Below, piece after piece: positions 14,918 to 23,771 of a stretch of DNA of 64,000 bases. Location: assembly GCA_900318015.1 (NCBI GenBank), contig ONJB01000008.1, positions 1 through 64,000 on the forward strand, written 5' to 3'. A model generated the notes under the pieces. It searched no databases, had not been told where the DNA came from, and saw nothing but the letters and a program-made list of their open reading frames with translations. This stretch comes from an uncultured Bacteroidales bacterium. GTDB lineage: Bacteria > Bacteroidota > Bacteroidia > Bacteroidales > UBA932. Positions within the stretch are counted from its first letter, which is position 1; each line of letters starts with the position of its first letter. The position numbers and the translations under genes are program-made.

Positions 14918-16180
14918 TTATTGGACGCTGTCGACCTTGGCCTGCCAGCAGGCGCGGAGGTCGGACCATTTGTAGTAGGGGAAGGTGTCCGTCTTGACCG
15001 GCAGGGTGACCTCGTAACCGTTCAGGAGGCACTTGACGAGGATGTCGTCGGTGGCGCGACGGCCGCGGTAGAAGACCAGGTGGATGGTCGAGGCCTTGCA
15101 GGTCTTCCAGTTCTGGTAGACGTTCTTGATTTCATACGGATCCTCCGGGTCCAGGTCGGCGCCGTCCAGGCCCATCAGCACGGTCAGGGGGCCGATGTAG
15201 GAGTCATGGCCGAAACGGAAGTCGGCAATCCGGTCACTGGTGCCGTCCAGGACGGCATCGGCCTTCTTGAGGAAGTCCTTGAGGATCGGAATCGTCTTGT
15301 ACTGGTCGCCGAAGACCCAGGAATAGGAGCCGAGGTTGTCGGCCTCCCAGTTCTGGACGATGTCCGCATCGGTCAGGATGTTGCCCATCATGCCTTCATG
15401 GTCGATGTTCGGGAGGGAGGTGTACAGGCTCACGAGGTTGCCGGCGATCGACCGCATGTTGCCGGGAAGGCCTTCCGTGGACTTGAATACCCGGGAGATG
15501 ACCTTCTCGTGGAGCGAGTTGTCCCGCTTGAACTGGTCGCGGTTCGCCTCGTAGCGCGGCTTCGCCTTCGGCCATTCGCGGTAGGCGGGATTCTCCTTGT
15601 CGCCCGGGACCACGCCGTCCAGGGTGAAGCGGGAGGACTGCTCGCGGATCTCGATCTTCGGATTGCACTGCACGAGTTCCTGGCAGAAAGCGGACATGCT
15701 CATCACACAACGGCCGGAAAGCGAGGAGATGGCGAGCACATTGCCCCCTTCCCAGAACACTTCCGGGAAGCGCTCGTACATCGTACGGGCGATTTGCTGG
15801 TGCTGCTGCCAGCCCAGGTCGGACAGTTCGCTGATCCCGGTCATCAGTTCCTGCTTCGCGTCGAGGAAGCGGGCATAGAAGGCTTCGCCCTCGTCGGTCA
15901 GGAGCTGTTTCTCGTGCGCGGCCAGCAGCAGGGTGTCCAGCTGCTTGTACAGCCGGTCGTTCCAGTAATAGCGGGAGCCGTGACGGGCATAGCCGGTGAT
16001 ATAGAAAGGCTTGTACCCGCGCGGAGAGGGCGTGATCGGCTCCATCTTGAAGCCATACGGGTAGTCGGTGCCGTAGGCCTTCCGGGGATCGGCCTTCAGC
16101 TGCTCGAGGGCGGGAACGTTCTGCGCCAGGGCGCCGATGGCGAAAAGGACAGTCAGGATGCTGGTGAGGAAACGTTTCAT
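14918..16180 (-). CDS. Secreted histidine acid phosphatase (MINPP/phytase-like)
   Basis: 420 residues with a signal peptide (MKRFLTSILTVLFAIGALAQ). The branch-2 histidine phosphatase signature is ARHGSRY (Arg66, His67, Gly68, Arg70), with the proton-donor HD in FGHDSYIGPL near the C-terminus. The length and the helical insert resemble multiple inositol-polyphosphate phosphatases, which strip phosphates from phytate outside the cytoplasm. A different phosphoester substrate is possible. It ends an operon with DUF3467, kdsC and maf, 36 bases after maf; functional logic with those genes is not obvious. Confidence 0.8.
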   Translation of the reverse strand: MKRFLTSILTVLFAIGALAQNVPALEQLKADPRKAYGTDYPYGFKMEPITPSPRGYKPFYITGYARHGSRYYWNDRLYKQLDTLLLAAHEKQLLTDEGEAFYARFLDAKQELMTGISELSDLGWQQHQQIARTMYERFPEVFWEGGNVLAISSLSGRCVMSMSAFCQELVQCNPKIEIREQSSRFTLDGVVPGDKENPAYREWPKAKPRYEANRDQFKRDNSLHEKVISRVFKSTEGLPGNMRSIAGNLVSLYTSLPNIDHEGMMGNILTDADIVQNWEADNLGSYSWVFGDQYKTIPILKDFLKKADAVLDGTSDRIADFRFGHDSYIGPLTVLMGLDGADLDPEDPYEIKNVYQNWKTCKASTIHLVFYRGRRATDDILVKCLLNGYEVTLPVKTDTFPYYKWSDLRACWQAKVDSVQ

Positions 16181-16216
16181 ATAAGAAGTGGTTAGGTTTT
16201 GACTGACAAGCGTTTT

Positions 16217-16813
16217 CTACAGCAGTTTAAGTAAGGCCTCGTATACTTTCTGGATGGGGAAACCGACTACGTTGAAGTAGGATCCGTCGATCCGGGTGAT
16301 GCCGGCATGGCCGATCCACTCCTGGATGGCGTAGGCGCCGGCCTTGTCGAAGGGCCGGCAGGTATCGACATAATAGGTGATTTCATCGTCGGTCAGGTCC
16401 TTGAACCAGACCTCGGTCGTGTCGGTGAAGGTCTCTTCCGTCGTGGCGGTGCGGATGGTGACGGCGGTCGTGACGTGATGCTCGCGGCCGGAAAGGTCCC
16501 GGAGCATGCGGATGGCGTCTTCCCGGTCCCTGGGCTTTCCAAGGATTTCGCCGGGGCGGCCGTCCGCCGGCGGGAGGATGACCATCGTGTCGGCGGTGAT
16601 GAGGATTTCGTTCTCGGAGAGGGGCCGATGGAACCCGTGCGACTTGCCCTCGGACATCAGCCGGGGGACTTCGTCATAGGGCGTGCCCGGACTGAAGTGT
16701 TCGTCGAAGTTATTCTGTGTATCTACCTTGAAATCAATGTTCAAGCCTGCGAGAAGCTCCCGCCGTCTGGGGGAGTTGCTGCCGAGGATCACACGCTTTC
16801 CTTTTAGGTCCAT
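16217..16813 (-). CDS. maf: Maf-like nucleotide pyrophosphatase
   Basis: 198 residues. The N-terminal signature SNSPRRRELLAGL binds the nucleotide; later motifs ITADTMV and PRDREDAIRML match the Maf family, which hydrolyses dTTP, UTP or modified nucleotides to monophosphates. The protein therefore probably acts as a house-cleaning enzyme in the cytosol. It follows kdsC by 3 bases in the same operon. Whether it is the dTTP/UTP type or the m7GTP type cannot be settled here. Confidence 0.92.
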   Translation of the reverse strand: MDLKGKRVILGSNSPRRRELLAGLNIDFKVDTQNNFDEHFSPGTPYDEVPRLMSEGKSHGFHRPLSENEILITADTMVILPPADGRPGEILGKPRDREDAIRMLRDLSGREHHVTTAVTIRTATTEETFTDTTEVWFKDLTDDEITYYVDTCRPFDKAGAYAIQEWIGHAGITRIDGSYFNVVGFPIQKVYEALLKLL

Positions 16814-16816
16814 CCG

Positions 16817-17326
16817 CTAGAATGTCTTCTTGTAAACACCGGTGTCGAAGACCCATTTTCCCTGGGCCTTCAGCGTCTGCTCGATGACCTCCCGGATGCA
16901 TCCCTTGCCCCCGGGTTTGGTGGAGACGATGTCGGCCGCGGCTTTCGCCTCCTCGACCGCGTCGGCCGGGCAGACGCCGCAGCCGGCGGCCTGGAGGACC
17001 TCCACGTCAGGCACGTCGTCGCCGAAGTACATGACCTCTTCGGGTTTCAGGTCATATTTCTCGCAGAACTCCCGGAACTGGTCCATCTTGTCCCGGCAGT
17101 GGAGATAGACGTCCTCGGGAAGGATACCGCTGGCCAGCATCCGTTTCCGGATGGATTCGGAACTGCCGCCGGTGATGATGCCCACCGGGTAGCCGTTCAT
17201 CACGGCCATCCGGATGGCGAAACCGTCCTTCGCGTCATACACGCGCAAGAGGTCGCCGTCGGTCGTGCACAGGATGCTGCCGTCGGTGAAAACGCCGTCG
17301 ATATCAAGCGCGAACGCCTTGATCAT
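16817..17326 (-). CDS. kdsC: HAD phosphatase, 3-deoxy-D-manno-octulosonate 8-phosphate phosphatase
   Basis: 169 residues, the normal KdsC size: a cap-less HAD subfamily C0 enzyme. The catalytic motif FALDIDGVFTDG contains Asp8 and Asp10. IITGGSS is motif II, and YFGDDVPDVEVLQAAGCGVCPADA is the motif III/IV region. It dephosphorylates KDO-8-P on the way to lipopolysaccharide core. kdsA and kdsB are not in the window. The start overlaps the DUF3467 stop by 4 bases (ATGA). Confidence 0.9.
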   Translation of the reverse strand: MIKAFALDIDGVFTDGSILCTTDGDLLRVYDAKDGFAIRMAVMNGYPVGIITGGSSESIRKRMLASGILPEDVYLHCRDKMDQFREFCEKYDLKPEEVMYFGDDVPDVEVLQAAGCGVCPADAVEEAKAAADIVSTKPGGKGCIREVIEQTLKAQGKWVFDTGVYKKTF

Positions 17327-17664
17327 GACTTGTTTCCTCCCAGGGGACCGAAGGAATTGAGGTCGAAGGTGGCGCCGCCCTGGGGCTTGGGGCCGGCGCT
17401 GGTGTCGATGACGCCGAACTGGGCCTCGTACTTGGATACGTTGTCGAACAGGGCGTTCATCAGGCGCTTGGCATGCTCGGGGGTCATGATGACGCGGTCG
17501 CCGATCTGCGCCTTGGGAAGGCCGGGCAGGGTCGTGGCGAAATCCAGCACGAACTCGCTCCTGGAATGGGAGATGATGGCGAGGTTCGAATAGGAGACCT
17601 TCGTAGCGGGTGTCAGCTCGATGGCGAGCTGGTTCTGCGGAGGTTTGGGGGTGTTATTGTCCAT
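17323..17664 (-). CDS. DUF3467 family protein
   Basis: 113 residues, no signal peptide or membrane segment. Recognisable DUF3467 core: YSNLAIISHSRSEFVLDFA, then RVIMTPEHAKRLMNAL. The family is small, widespread and uncharacterised. It is first in an operon with kdsC, maf and the secreted phosphatase and is translationally coupled to kdsC. A -7 box lies 29 bases before its ATG, back-to-back with the valS promoter. Confidence 0.85.
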   Translation of the reverse strand: MDNNTPKPPQNQLAIELTPATKVSYSNLAIISHSRSEFVLDFATTLPGLPKAQIGDRVIMTPEHAKRLMNALFDNVSKYEAQFGVIDTSAGPKPQGGATFDLNSFGPLGGNKS

Positions 17665-17693
17665 AATAGGTTTCGTTTCAAGTTACTGTTTCG

Positions 17694-17701
17694 CAAATTT
17701 A
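17694..17701 (-). promoter_or_regulatory. -7 promoter box for the DUF3467-kdsC operon
   Basis: TAAATTTG on the minus strand, 29 bases before the ATG at 17664. Confidence 0.55.
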
Positions 17702-17713
17702 ACAAAAATTCGT

Positions 17714-17721
17714 TATTTTTG
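17714..17721 (+). promoter_or_regulatory. -7 promoter box for valS
   Basis: TATTTTTG. The leader that follows contains the palindromic repeat at 17732-17759 before the ATG at 17775. Confidence 0.5.
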
Positions 17722-17731
17722 TAAGATTAAT

Positions 17732-17759
17732 AGAGATTCCGGGACAAGCCCGGTATGAC
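17732..17759 (+). repeat. REP-like palindromic repeat, copy 2
   Basis: Matches the element at 1409-1436 at all but two of 28 positions. Arms ATTCCGGG and CCCGGTAT (one mismatch) surround ACAAG. It lies in the predicted valS 5' leader, 10 bases after the -7 box. Confidence 0.7.
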
Positions 17760-17774
17760 AACGAGAGAACAACC

Positions 17775-20423
17775 ATGGAATTAGCAGCGAAGTACAATGC
17801 CGCGGAAGTGGAGGACAAATGGTACGCCTACTGGCTGGACCACAAGTTCTTCCATTCCGAACCCAATGAAAAGGAACCCTATACGATCGTGATCCCTCCG
17901 CCCAATGTGACGGGCATCCTGCACATGGGTCACGTCCTGAACAATACCCTGAACGACGTCCTCATCCGCAACGCCCGCATGCACGGCAAGAACGCATGCT
18001 GGGTACCGGGAACGGACCACGCGTCCATCGCCACCGAATCCAAGGTCGTCGCGAAGCTCAAGGCCATGGGCATCTCCAAGGAGGACATCGGCCGCGAGGA
18101 ATTCCTCAAGCACGCCTGGGAATGGAAGGAGGAACACGGCGGGATCATCCTGCAGCAGCTCCGCAAACTGGGTTGCTCCTGTGACTGGGACCGCACCCGT
18201 TTCACGATGGAACCGGCTCTGTCCGAGGCGGTTATCAACACCTTCGTGTATTTCTACCGCAAGGGGTGGATCTACAAGGGCGTCCGGATGGTGAACTGGG
18301 ACCCCGAGGCCCTCACGGCCGTGAGTGACGACGAAGTCATCCACAAGGATACCCAGAGCCATTTCTACCACCTCCGTTACTACATCTCCGACGGCAATGG
18401 CAACCCGACGGACAAGTTCCTCGTCATCGCCACCACCCGCCCGGAGACCATCATGGCCGATGCCGCCATTTGCGTGAACCCGAATGACGAGCGCCATCAC
18501 TGGCTGCGCGGCAAGAAGGTCCTGATTCCGCTGATCAACCGGGAAATCCCCGTGATCGAGGATGATTACGTGGAGATGGACTTCGGTACCGGCTGCCTGA
18601 AGGTGACCCCCGCGCACGACGTGCACGACTATGAGATCGGCCTGCGCCACAACCTGCCGGTCCTCGAGATCATCGACGACCACGGCAAGCTGAACGAGAA
18701 CGCGCAGATCCTCGTGGGCGAGGACCGTTTCGTCGCCCGCAAGAAGATCGTGAAAATGCTGGAGGAAGCCGGCAACCTGGTGAAGGTGGAAGACTACACC
18801 TCGCCGGTGGGCTACTCCGAGCGGACGAACGCTGTCATCGAGCCCAAGCTTTCCGCCCAGTGGTTCCTGAAGATGGACACCCTGGCGAAGGTCGCCTTGG
18901 AAACGGTGGAGAGCGGCCGCACGAAGTTCATCCCCGAACGCTACGTGAACACCTACCGTCACTGGATGGAGAACGCCCACGACTGGTGCATCTCCCGCCA
19001 GCTCTGGTGGGGCCAGCGGATTCCAGCCTACTACCTCCCGAACGGCCAGTTCGTGGTGGAAGCCACACCGGAAGCGGCGCTTGAGGCCGCACGTGCTATC
19101 TGCCCGGATATCAAGGCAGAAGACCTCCGTCAGGACGAGGATGTACTGGACACCTGGTTCAGCTCCTGGCTCTGGCCCATCTCGGTCTTCGACCCGGAGA
19201 TGCCCGGCCATCCGGACCACAAGCCTAACAAGGACCTTTCCTATTATTACCCCACGAGCGACCTCGTGACCGGCCCGGACATCATCTTCTTCTGGGTGGC
19301 CCGCATGATCATGGCCGGCGAGGAGTTCATGGGCCGGGAGCCCTTCTCCAACGTGTATTTCACCGGTATCGTCCGCGACAAGATAGGCCGGAAGATGTCC
19401 AAGACCCTCGGCAACTCCCCGAACCCGCTGGACCTCATCGAAACCTACGGCGCCGACGCCGTCCGCATCGGCATGCTCCTGTGCTCGTCCGCCGGCAACG
19501 ACATCTTCTACGATGAGGCGCAGATCAAGCAGGGCGCCGCGTTCTGCAACAAGATCTGGAACTCCTACCGCCTGGTGAAGGGTTTCTCCGTCGATGATTC
19601 CATCGCCCAGACGCCCGCCGCGGCCGCCGCGATCCGCTGGTTCGATGCGAAGCTCAGCGAAACGGTCGCCACCGTGGAGGACCACTACCGCAAATTCCGC
19701 ATCTCCGACGCCCTGATGGCCATTTACAAGCTGTTCTGGGACGATTATTGCGCCTGGTACCTCGAGGCCATCAAGCCGGCCTTCGGCCAGCCTGTGGACC
19801 GTGCCACCTATGACGCTACGCTGGGCTATTTCGAGGCCCTGCTCAAGCTCATCCACCCGGTGATGCCGTTCATCACCGAGGAACTGTGGCAGAACATGGA
19901 AGACCGCAAGGAAGGGGAGACCATCATGTATGCGGCCGCTCCCTCCGTGAAACCGTACGATCCGGAGACGCTCGTGGACTTCGAGCTTGCCGAGGAGGCC
20001 GTGAACGGCGTCCGCGGCATCCGTAACCAGAAGAACATCGCCCCGAAGGAAACCCTCGACCTCAAGATCAAGGGCGGCTTCCCGGCCGACGTCCTCCCGG
20101 TCGTCGAGAAGATGGGCAACGTGACGGTTGAAACCGTGGCCGATTTCGGCTCCGGGCAGGGGGTCGGATTTATGGTCCGCACCCACGAGATGTTCGTCGC
20201 GCTGAGCGGTCTGGTGAACGTCGCGGAAGAGATCGCCAAGCTCGAAAAAGACCTCGCGTACCAGCAGAAATTCCTCGCCGGCGTCCGCGGAAAGCTCGCC
20301 AACGAGCGCTTCGTAGCCAACGCTCCGGCCGCCGTGATCGAAAACGAGCGCAAGAAGGAGGCCGATTCGCTCTCCAAGATTGAAAGCTTGGTGTCCCAGC
20401 TGAAAGCGCTGAAAAATAGCTGA
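17775..20423 (+). CDS. valS: Valine--tRNA ligase
   Basis: 882 residues, the normal size. The class I synthetase signatures are PPPNVTGILHMGH (HIGH-type, 50-53) and KMSKTLGNSPNP (KMSKS-type, about 540). An editing domain lies in the connective peptide (TTRPETIMADAA, DFGTGCLKVTPAHD). An anticodon-binding helical domain and a C-terminal coiled-coil arm (from about 800) follow. Charges tRNA-Val in the cytosol. It heads a long run of plus-strand genes. Assignment is secure. Confidence 0.98.
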   Translation: MELAAKYNAAEVEDKWYAYWLDHKFFHSEPNEKEPYTIVIPPPNVTGILHMGHVLNNTLNDVLIRNARMHGKNACWVPGTDHASIATESKVVAKLKAMGISKEDIGREEFLKHAWEWKEEHGGIILQQLRKLGCSCDWDRTRFTMEPALSEAVINTFVYFYRKGWIYKGVRMVNWDPEALTAVSDDEVIHKDTQSHFYHLRYYISDGNGNPTDKFLVIATTRPETIMADAAICVNPNDERHHWLRGKKVLIPLINREIPVIEDDYVEMDFGTGCLKVTPAHDVHDYEIGLRHNLPVLEIIDDHGKLNENAQILVGEDRFVARKKIVKMLEEAGNLVKVEDYTSPVGYSERTNAVIEPKLSAQWFLKMDTLAKVALETVESGRTKFIPERYVNTYRHWMENAHDWCISRQLWWGQRIPAYYLPNGQFVVEATPEAALEAARAICPDIKAEDLRQDEDVLDTWFSSWLWPISVFDPEMPGHPDHKPNKDLSYYYPTSDLVTGPDIIFFWVARMIMAGEEFMGREPFSNVYFTGIVRDKIGRKMSKTLGNSPNPLDLIETYGADAVRIGMLLCSSAGNDIFYDEAQIKQGAAFCNKIWNSYRLVKGFSVDDSIAQTPAAAAAIRWFDAKLSETVATVEDHYRKFRISDALMAIYKLFWDDYCAWYLEAIKPAFGQPVDRATYDATLGYFEALLKLIHPVMPFITEELWQNMEDRKEGETIMYAAAPSVKPYDPETLVDFELAEEAVNGVRGIRNQKNIAPKETLDLKIKGGFPADVLPVVEKMGNVTVETVADFGSGQGVGFMVRTHEMFVALSGLVNVAEEIAKLEKDLAYQQKFLAGVRGKLANERFVANAPAAVIENERKKEADSLSKIESLVSQLKALKNS

Positions 20424-20459
20424 TAAAACAAAATTGTTTACTATATTAACATTTTTGTT

Positions 20460-20876
20460 ATGACGCATTTTGAGGTCTCTTTCCCCGTCCGGTACTACGA
20501 AACCGACCAGATGGCTGTGGTCCACCACTCCAATTACATCCGCTATTTCGAGATTGCCCGGAATGCGATGATGGTGGAGTGGGGATTTCCGATCGAACGG
20601 TGCGAAAACGAATACGGCGTGATGATTCCGATCGTCTCCGTCGAGTGCCGCTTCAAGCATCCGGCCCGGATGGGGGATGTCCTGACCGCGGTCGCCGAGA
20701 TCGACAGGACGCCGATGGCGAAACTGATCGTCCGGCAGTCCGTTCTCAATCAGGCTGGGGAAGTCTGCGCCGACGGTGCCGTGACCCTCGGATTCATCGA
20801 CGCGAAGACCTTCCATCCGGTCCGGTGCCCGGAACTCCTGGCCCAAATTATCGAAAACCATCTAAACGACAAGTAA
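20460..20876 (+). CDS. YbgC/4HBT-like acyl-CoA thioesterase
   Basis: 138 residues, a single hotdog domain. The N-terminal motif [21 protein letters not shown] is the YbgC/4-hydroxybenzoyl-CoA thioesterase signature with its catalytic Asp (TDQM). [17 protein letters not shown] follows. It hydrolyses an acyl-CoA, but the acyl group cannot be told from sequence. It lies 36 bases after valS and 1 base before tatA. In proteobacteria YbgC accompanies tol-pal genes, but here it sits with tat genes. Confidence 0.85.
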   Translation: MTHFEVSFPVRYYETDQMAVVHHSNYIRYFEIARNAMMVEWGFPIERCENEYGVMIPIVSVECRFKHPARMGDVLTAVAEIDRTPMAKLIVRQSVLNQAGEVCADGAVTLGFIDAKTFHPVRCPELLAQIIENHLNDK

Positions 20877-20877
20877 T

Positions 20878-21087
20878 ATGCTGATCATTTACCCCCTGAT
20901 GTTAGGAACGTGGGAGATTGTCGCCATCGTCCTGGTCATTCTCCTGCTGTTCGGCGGAAAGAAGATTCCCGAGTTGATGAAAGGCCTGGGCAAGGGTGTC
21001 AAGAGCTTCAAGCAGGGCATGAACGAGGTGGAGAAGGAGATCAAGGAACTCGACGAGGACGGTTCTAAAAAGGACGAGAAGAAGTAG
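20878..21087 (+). CDS. tatA: Sec-independent translocase subunit TatA
   Basis: 69 residues: a single N-terminal membrane helix ([20 protein letters not shown]), the hinge [16 protein letters not shown], then an amphipathic helix and a charged Lys/Glu/Asp tail. It forms the pore of the twin-arginine pathway for folded proteins. It is next to tatC, sharing one base with its start (TAGTG). No separate tatB is seen, consistent with the minimal TatAC system. Confidence 0.95.
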   Translation: MLIIYPLMLGTWEIVAIVLVILLLFGGKKIPELMKGLGKGVKSFKQGMNEVEKEIKELDEDGSKKDEKK

Positions 21088-21854
21088 TGGCCCAGGACGG
21101 TGAAATGTCCTTCTGGGACCATCTCGACGTATTGAGGGGGACGCTGTTCCGCTCAATCGGCGCCATTGTCCTGGTTTCCATCGTCTTCCTGGCGATTCCG
21201 GAGCGGCTGTTCAAGGCCGTGCTCTGGCCCACCACATCCGATTTCATCCTCTACAAGTGGCTGGGACTGGATTTCTCGATGTCCCTGATCAACATCGAGG
21301 TTTCCGCCCAGTTCTTCGTGCACCTGAAGATCTCGATTCTCATGGCGGCCATCGTCGCCTTCCCGTACGTCATTTACGAAATCTGGAAATTCGTCGCCCC
21401 CGCCCTCTACGACAATGAGAAGAAGGCGGTGAGGAAAGCGTTCGGCATGTCGTCGTTCCTGTTCTACCTGGGCGTCGCCGTGGGCTATTTCATCGTCCTG
21501 CCGGTGTGCTTGATGTTCTTCATGAACTATACAGTGAGCGATACGGTGCAGAATACGATCTCCCTGAGCTCGTACATTTCCCTGTTCACGTCGATGGTGT
21601 TCCTCATCGGCCTGCTGTTCGAATTCCCGACCATTGTGATGGTCCTCTCGCACCTGGGCCTGTTGACGCGGAAACAGCTGCGGGGATTCCGGAAGTCGGC
21701 CTTCGTCGTGATTTTGATCCTCGCGGCCTTCATCACGCCGAGCGACCCCTTCTCGATGTTCGTCCTGTCCATCCCGCTGTACGGCCTGTACGAGTTCTCC
21801 ATCCTGGTATGCAAACCCGAAACCCCGACGATCGACGATGATCTCGCTGAATAA
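21087..21854 (+). CDS. tatC: Sec-independent translocase subunit TatC
   Basis: 255 residues with six membrane helices. The signature MSFWDHLDVLRGTLFRS is the conserved N-terminal signal-peptide-binding segment; FPYVIYEIWKFVAPALYDNEKK follows. I take the GTG at 21087, which overlaps the tatA stop by one base and gives MAQDGEMSFW. An ATG at 21105 is the alternative. The end overlaps the ABC-F gene by 17 bases, so tatA, tatC and the ABC-F gene are probably co-translated. Confidence 0.95.
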   Translation: MAQDGEMSFWDHLDVLRGTLFRSIGAIVLVSIVFLAIPERLFKAVLWPTTSDFILYKWLGLDFSMSLINIEVSAQFFVHLKISILMAAIVAFPYVIYEIWKFVAPALYDNEKKAVRKAFGMSSFLFYLGVAVGYFIVLPVCLMFFMNYTVSDTVQNTISLSSYISLFTSMVFLIGLLFEFPTIVMVLSHLGLLTRKQLRGFRKSAFVVILILAAFITPSDPFSMFVLSIPLYGLYEFSILVCKPETPTIDDDLAE

Positions 21855-23760
21855 CGTCACCGTTGCCTACGGCAGCTTTACGCTGTTGGACGACGTCAGC
21901 GTCCACATCAGCGAAAGCGACAAGATCGGCCTCGTCGGCAAGAACGGGGCCGGGAAGTCCACGCTGATGAAGCTGATCACGGGGGAGCAGAGTCCGACGT
22001 CGGGCCATATCGACATGCCGGCGGACCTGCGCATCGGCTATCTGCCCCAGATCATGGAGCACCACCGGGGCCGGAGCGTTATCGACGAGGTGATGACCGT
22101 GTTCGACCACCTGCACGAGATGGAACGGGAACTGGAACGGATCAATGGGGAACTGGGGGAGCGGACGGACTATGAATCACCGGAATACGCCCGCCTCATC
22201 GACCGTTTGAACGAGATCAACGACCGTCTGGCGCTGGAGACGGGGGAGTCTCCCCGGGTGCAGGCGGAGCGCACCCTCTTCGGCCTGGGTTTCAAGGCCG
22301 AAGAACTGGACCGCCACACGGAAACCTTCAGCCAGGGCTGGAACATGCGCATCGAATTGGCCAAGGTCCTGCTCGCGCATCCGGACGTCCTGCTCCTGGA
22401 CGAGCCCACGAACCACCTGGACATCGAGTCCATCGAATGGTTTGAGGATTACCTGAAATCTTTCCGGGGCTCCCTGCTGCTGGTTTCCCACGACCGCAAG
22501 TTCCTGGACAACGTCACCACCCGGACCGTCGAGATCCTCCTTGGGCATATCCACGATTACAAGGTCCCTTACAGTCAATACGTTACGCTGCGGGCGGAAC
22601 GGCTCGCCCAACAGACGGCCGCCTACGAGAACCAGCAGCGGATGATCGAGAAGACGGAGGATTTCATCAACCGCTTCCGCTACAAGCCCACCAAGTCCAA
22701 CCAGGTCCAGTCCCGCATCAAGGCGCTGGAGAAGCTGGACCGCATCGAGATCGACGAGACGGACGATGCGAAGCTGAACCTCCGCTTCCCGCCGGCCGCC
22801 CGGTCGGGGGACGTCGTCTTCAAGGGAACGGACCTGACCGTGGGCTATCCCCAGAAAGTCGTCTTCCGCGATGCGGAAATTGAGATCAAGCGCGGGGAGA
22901 AGGTCGCCCTCATCGGCCGCAACGGGGAGGGCAAGACCACCCTCATGCGCGTCATCATGGGGGAACTGGAACCTTTCTCCGGCGAGGCGAAGGTGGGACA
23001 CAATGTCCATATCGGCTATTACGCGCAGAATCAGGAGGATATCCTGGACAGGAACGAGACGGTGTTCGGGACCCTGGACCGCATTGCCGTGGGCGAGATC
23101 CGCACCAAGCTGCGGGACCTCCTCGGGGCCTTCCTGTTCAAGGGGGAGGACATCGACAAGAAAGTGTCGGTCCTCAGCGGCGGCGAGCGCGCCCGCCTCG
23201 GCATGGCCAAGCTGATGCTTTCCCCGTACAACGTGCTGGCCCTGGACGAACCCACGAACCACATGGACATCCGCTCCAAGGACCGGCTCAAGCAGGCCCT
23301 GCAAGCCTTTGACGGCACGCTCATTGTAGTTTCCCATGACCGGGATTTCCTGGAAGGGCTGGTGGACAAGCTGTACGAATTCCGGGACGGAAAGGTAAAG
23401 GAACATCTGGGCGGTGTCGCCGACTTCCTCCGGAAGCGGAAACTCGAGAGCCTGCAGGAACTGGAAAGGCTCGCTCCCGTGGAAAAGGTGGCCGACGACC
23501 GCAAGGTCCAGGCCCAGGAAACCTTCCAGGCCCGGAAGACCGTCTCCAAGGAAATCCGGAAGATCCAGAACCGGGTGGATTACCTGGAGAAGGAGATCGG
23601 GAAGCTGGAGAAACGGCAGGCCGCCATCGAGCAGGTCCTGGCCGCGCCCGGCCCCCAGGACGATGTGATGGAACTGACCCGGGAATATCTGGAAAACAAA
23701 CGCAGTCTGGATGCCTTCACCGAGGAGTGGAGCCTGCAGATGGAGAAATTGGAAAACTAA
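21838..23760 (+). CDS. ABC-F family ATPase (ribosome-associated type)
   Basis: 640 residues with two ATP-binding cassettes and no membrane domain. Cassette 1 has GKNGAGKST and an unusual signature FSQGW in place of LSGGW, then LLDEPTNHLD. Cassette 2 has GRNGEGKTT, LSGGE and ALDEPTNHMD. Between them is the ABC-F linker rich in charged helix (KPTKSNQVQSR). A C-terminal coiled-coil extension occupies about 545-640. Proteins of this kind bind the ribosomal E site and relieve stalling. Closest to the Uup/EttA/Bacteroidota ABC-F groups; antibiotic resistance is not implied. Confidence 0.92.
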   Translation: MISLNNVTVAYGSFTLLDDVSVHISESDKIGLVGKNGAGKSTLMKLITGEQSPTSGHIDMPADLRIGYLPQIMEHHRGRSVIDEVMTVFDHLHEMERELERINGELGERTDYESPEYARLIDRLNEINDRLALETGESPRVQAERTLFGLGFKAEELDRHTETFSQGWNMRIELAKVLLAHPDVLLLDEPTNHLDIESIEWFEDYLKSFRGSLLLVSHDRKFLDNVTTRTVEILLGHIHDYKVPYSQYVTLRAERLAQQTAAYENQQRMIEKTEDFINRFRYKPTKSNQVQSRIKALEKLDRIEIDETDDAKLNLRFPPAARSGDVVFKGTDLTVGYPQKVVFRDAEIEIKRGEKVALIGRNGEGKTTLMRVIMGELEPFSGEAKVGHNVHIGYYAQNQEDILDRNETVFGTLDRIAVGEIRTKLRDLLGAFLFKGEDIDKKVSVLSGGERARLGMAKLMLSPYNVLALDEPTNHMDIRSKDRLKQALQAFDGTLIVVSHDRDFLEGLVDKLYEFRDGKVKEHLGGVADFLRKRKLESLQELERLAPVEKVADDRKVQAQETFQARKTVSKEIRKIQNRVDYLEKEIGKLEKRQAAIEQVLAAPGPQDDVMELTREYLENKRSLDAFTEEWSLQMEKLEN

Positions 23761-23771
23761 TCACAATCGAT

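Noticed and set aside
20424..20459. Possible promoter before the thioesterase gene (ACATTTTTG just before the ATG)
   Set aside because: It does not match TAnnTTTG at the invariant TA, so I could not support a separate transcript from valS.
17781..20861. About 1,000-codon minus-strand open frame opposite valS and the thioesterase gene
   Set aside because: The plus strand is unambiguously valS. The antisense translation is low-complexity, rich in His, Arg, Gly and Val, as expected from codon-position bias at ~60% GC. Similar antisense frames occur opposite rel and DUF5686.
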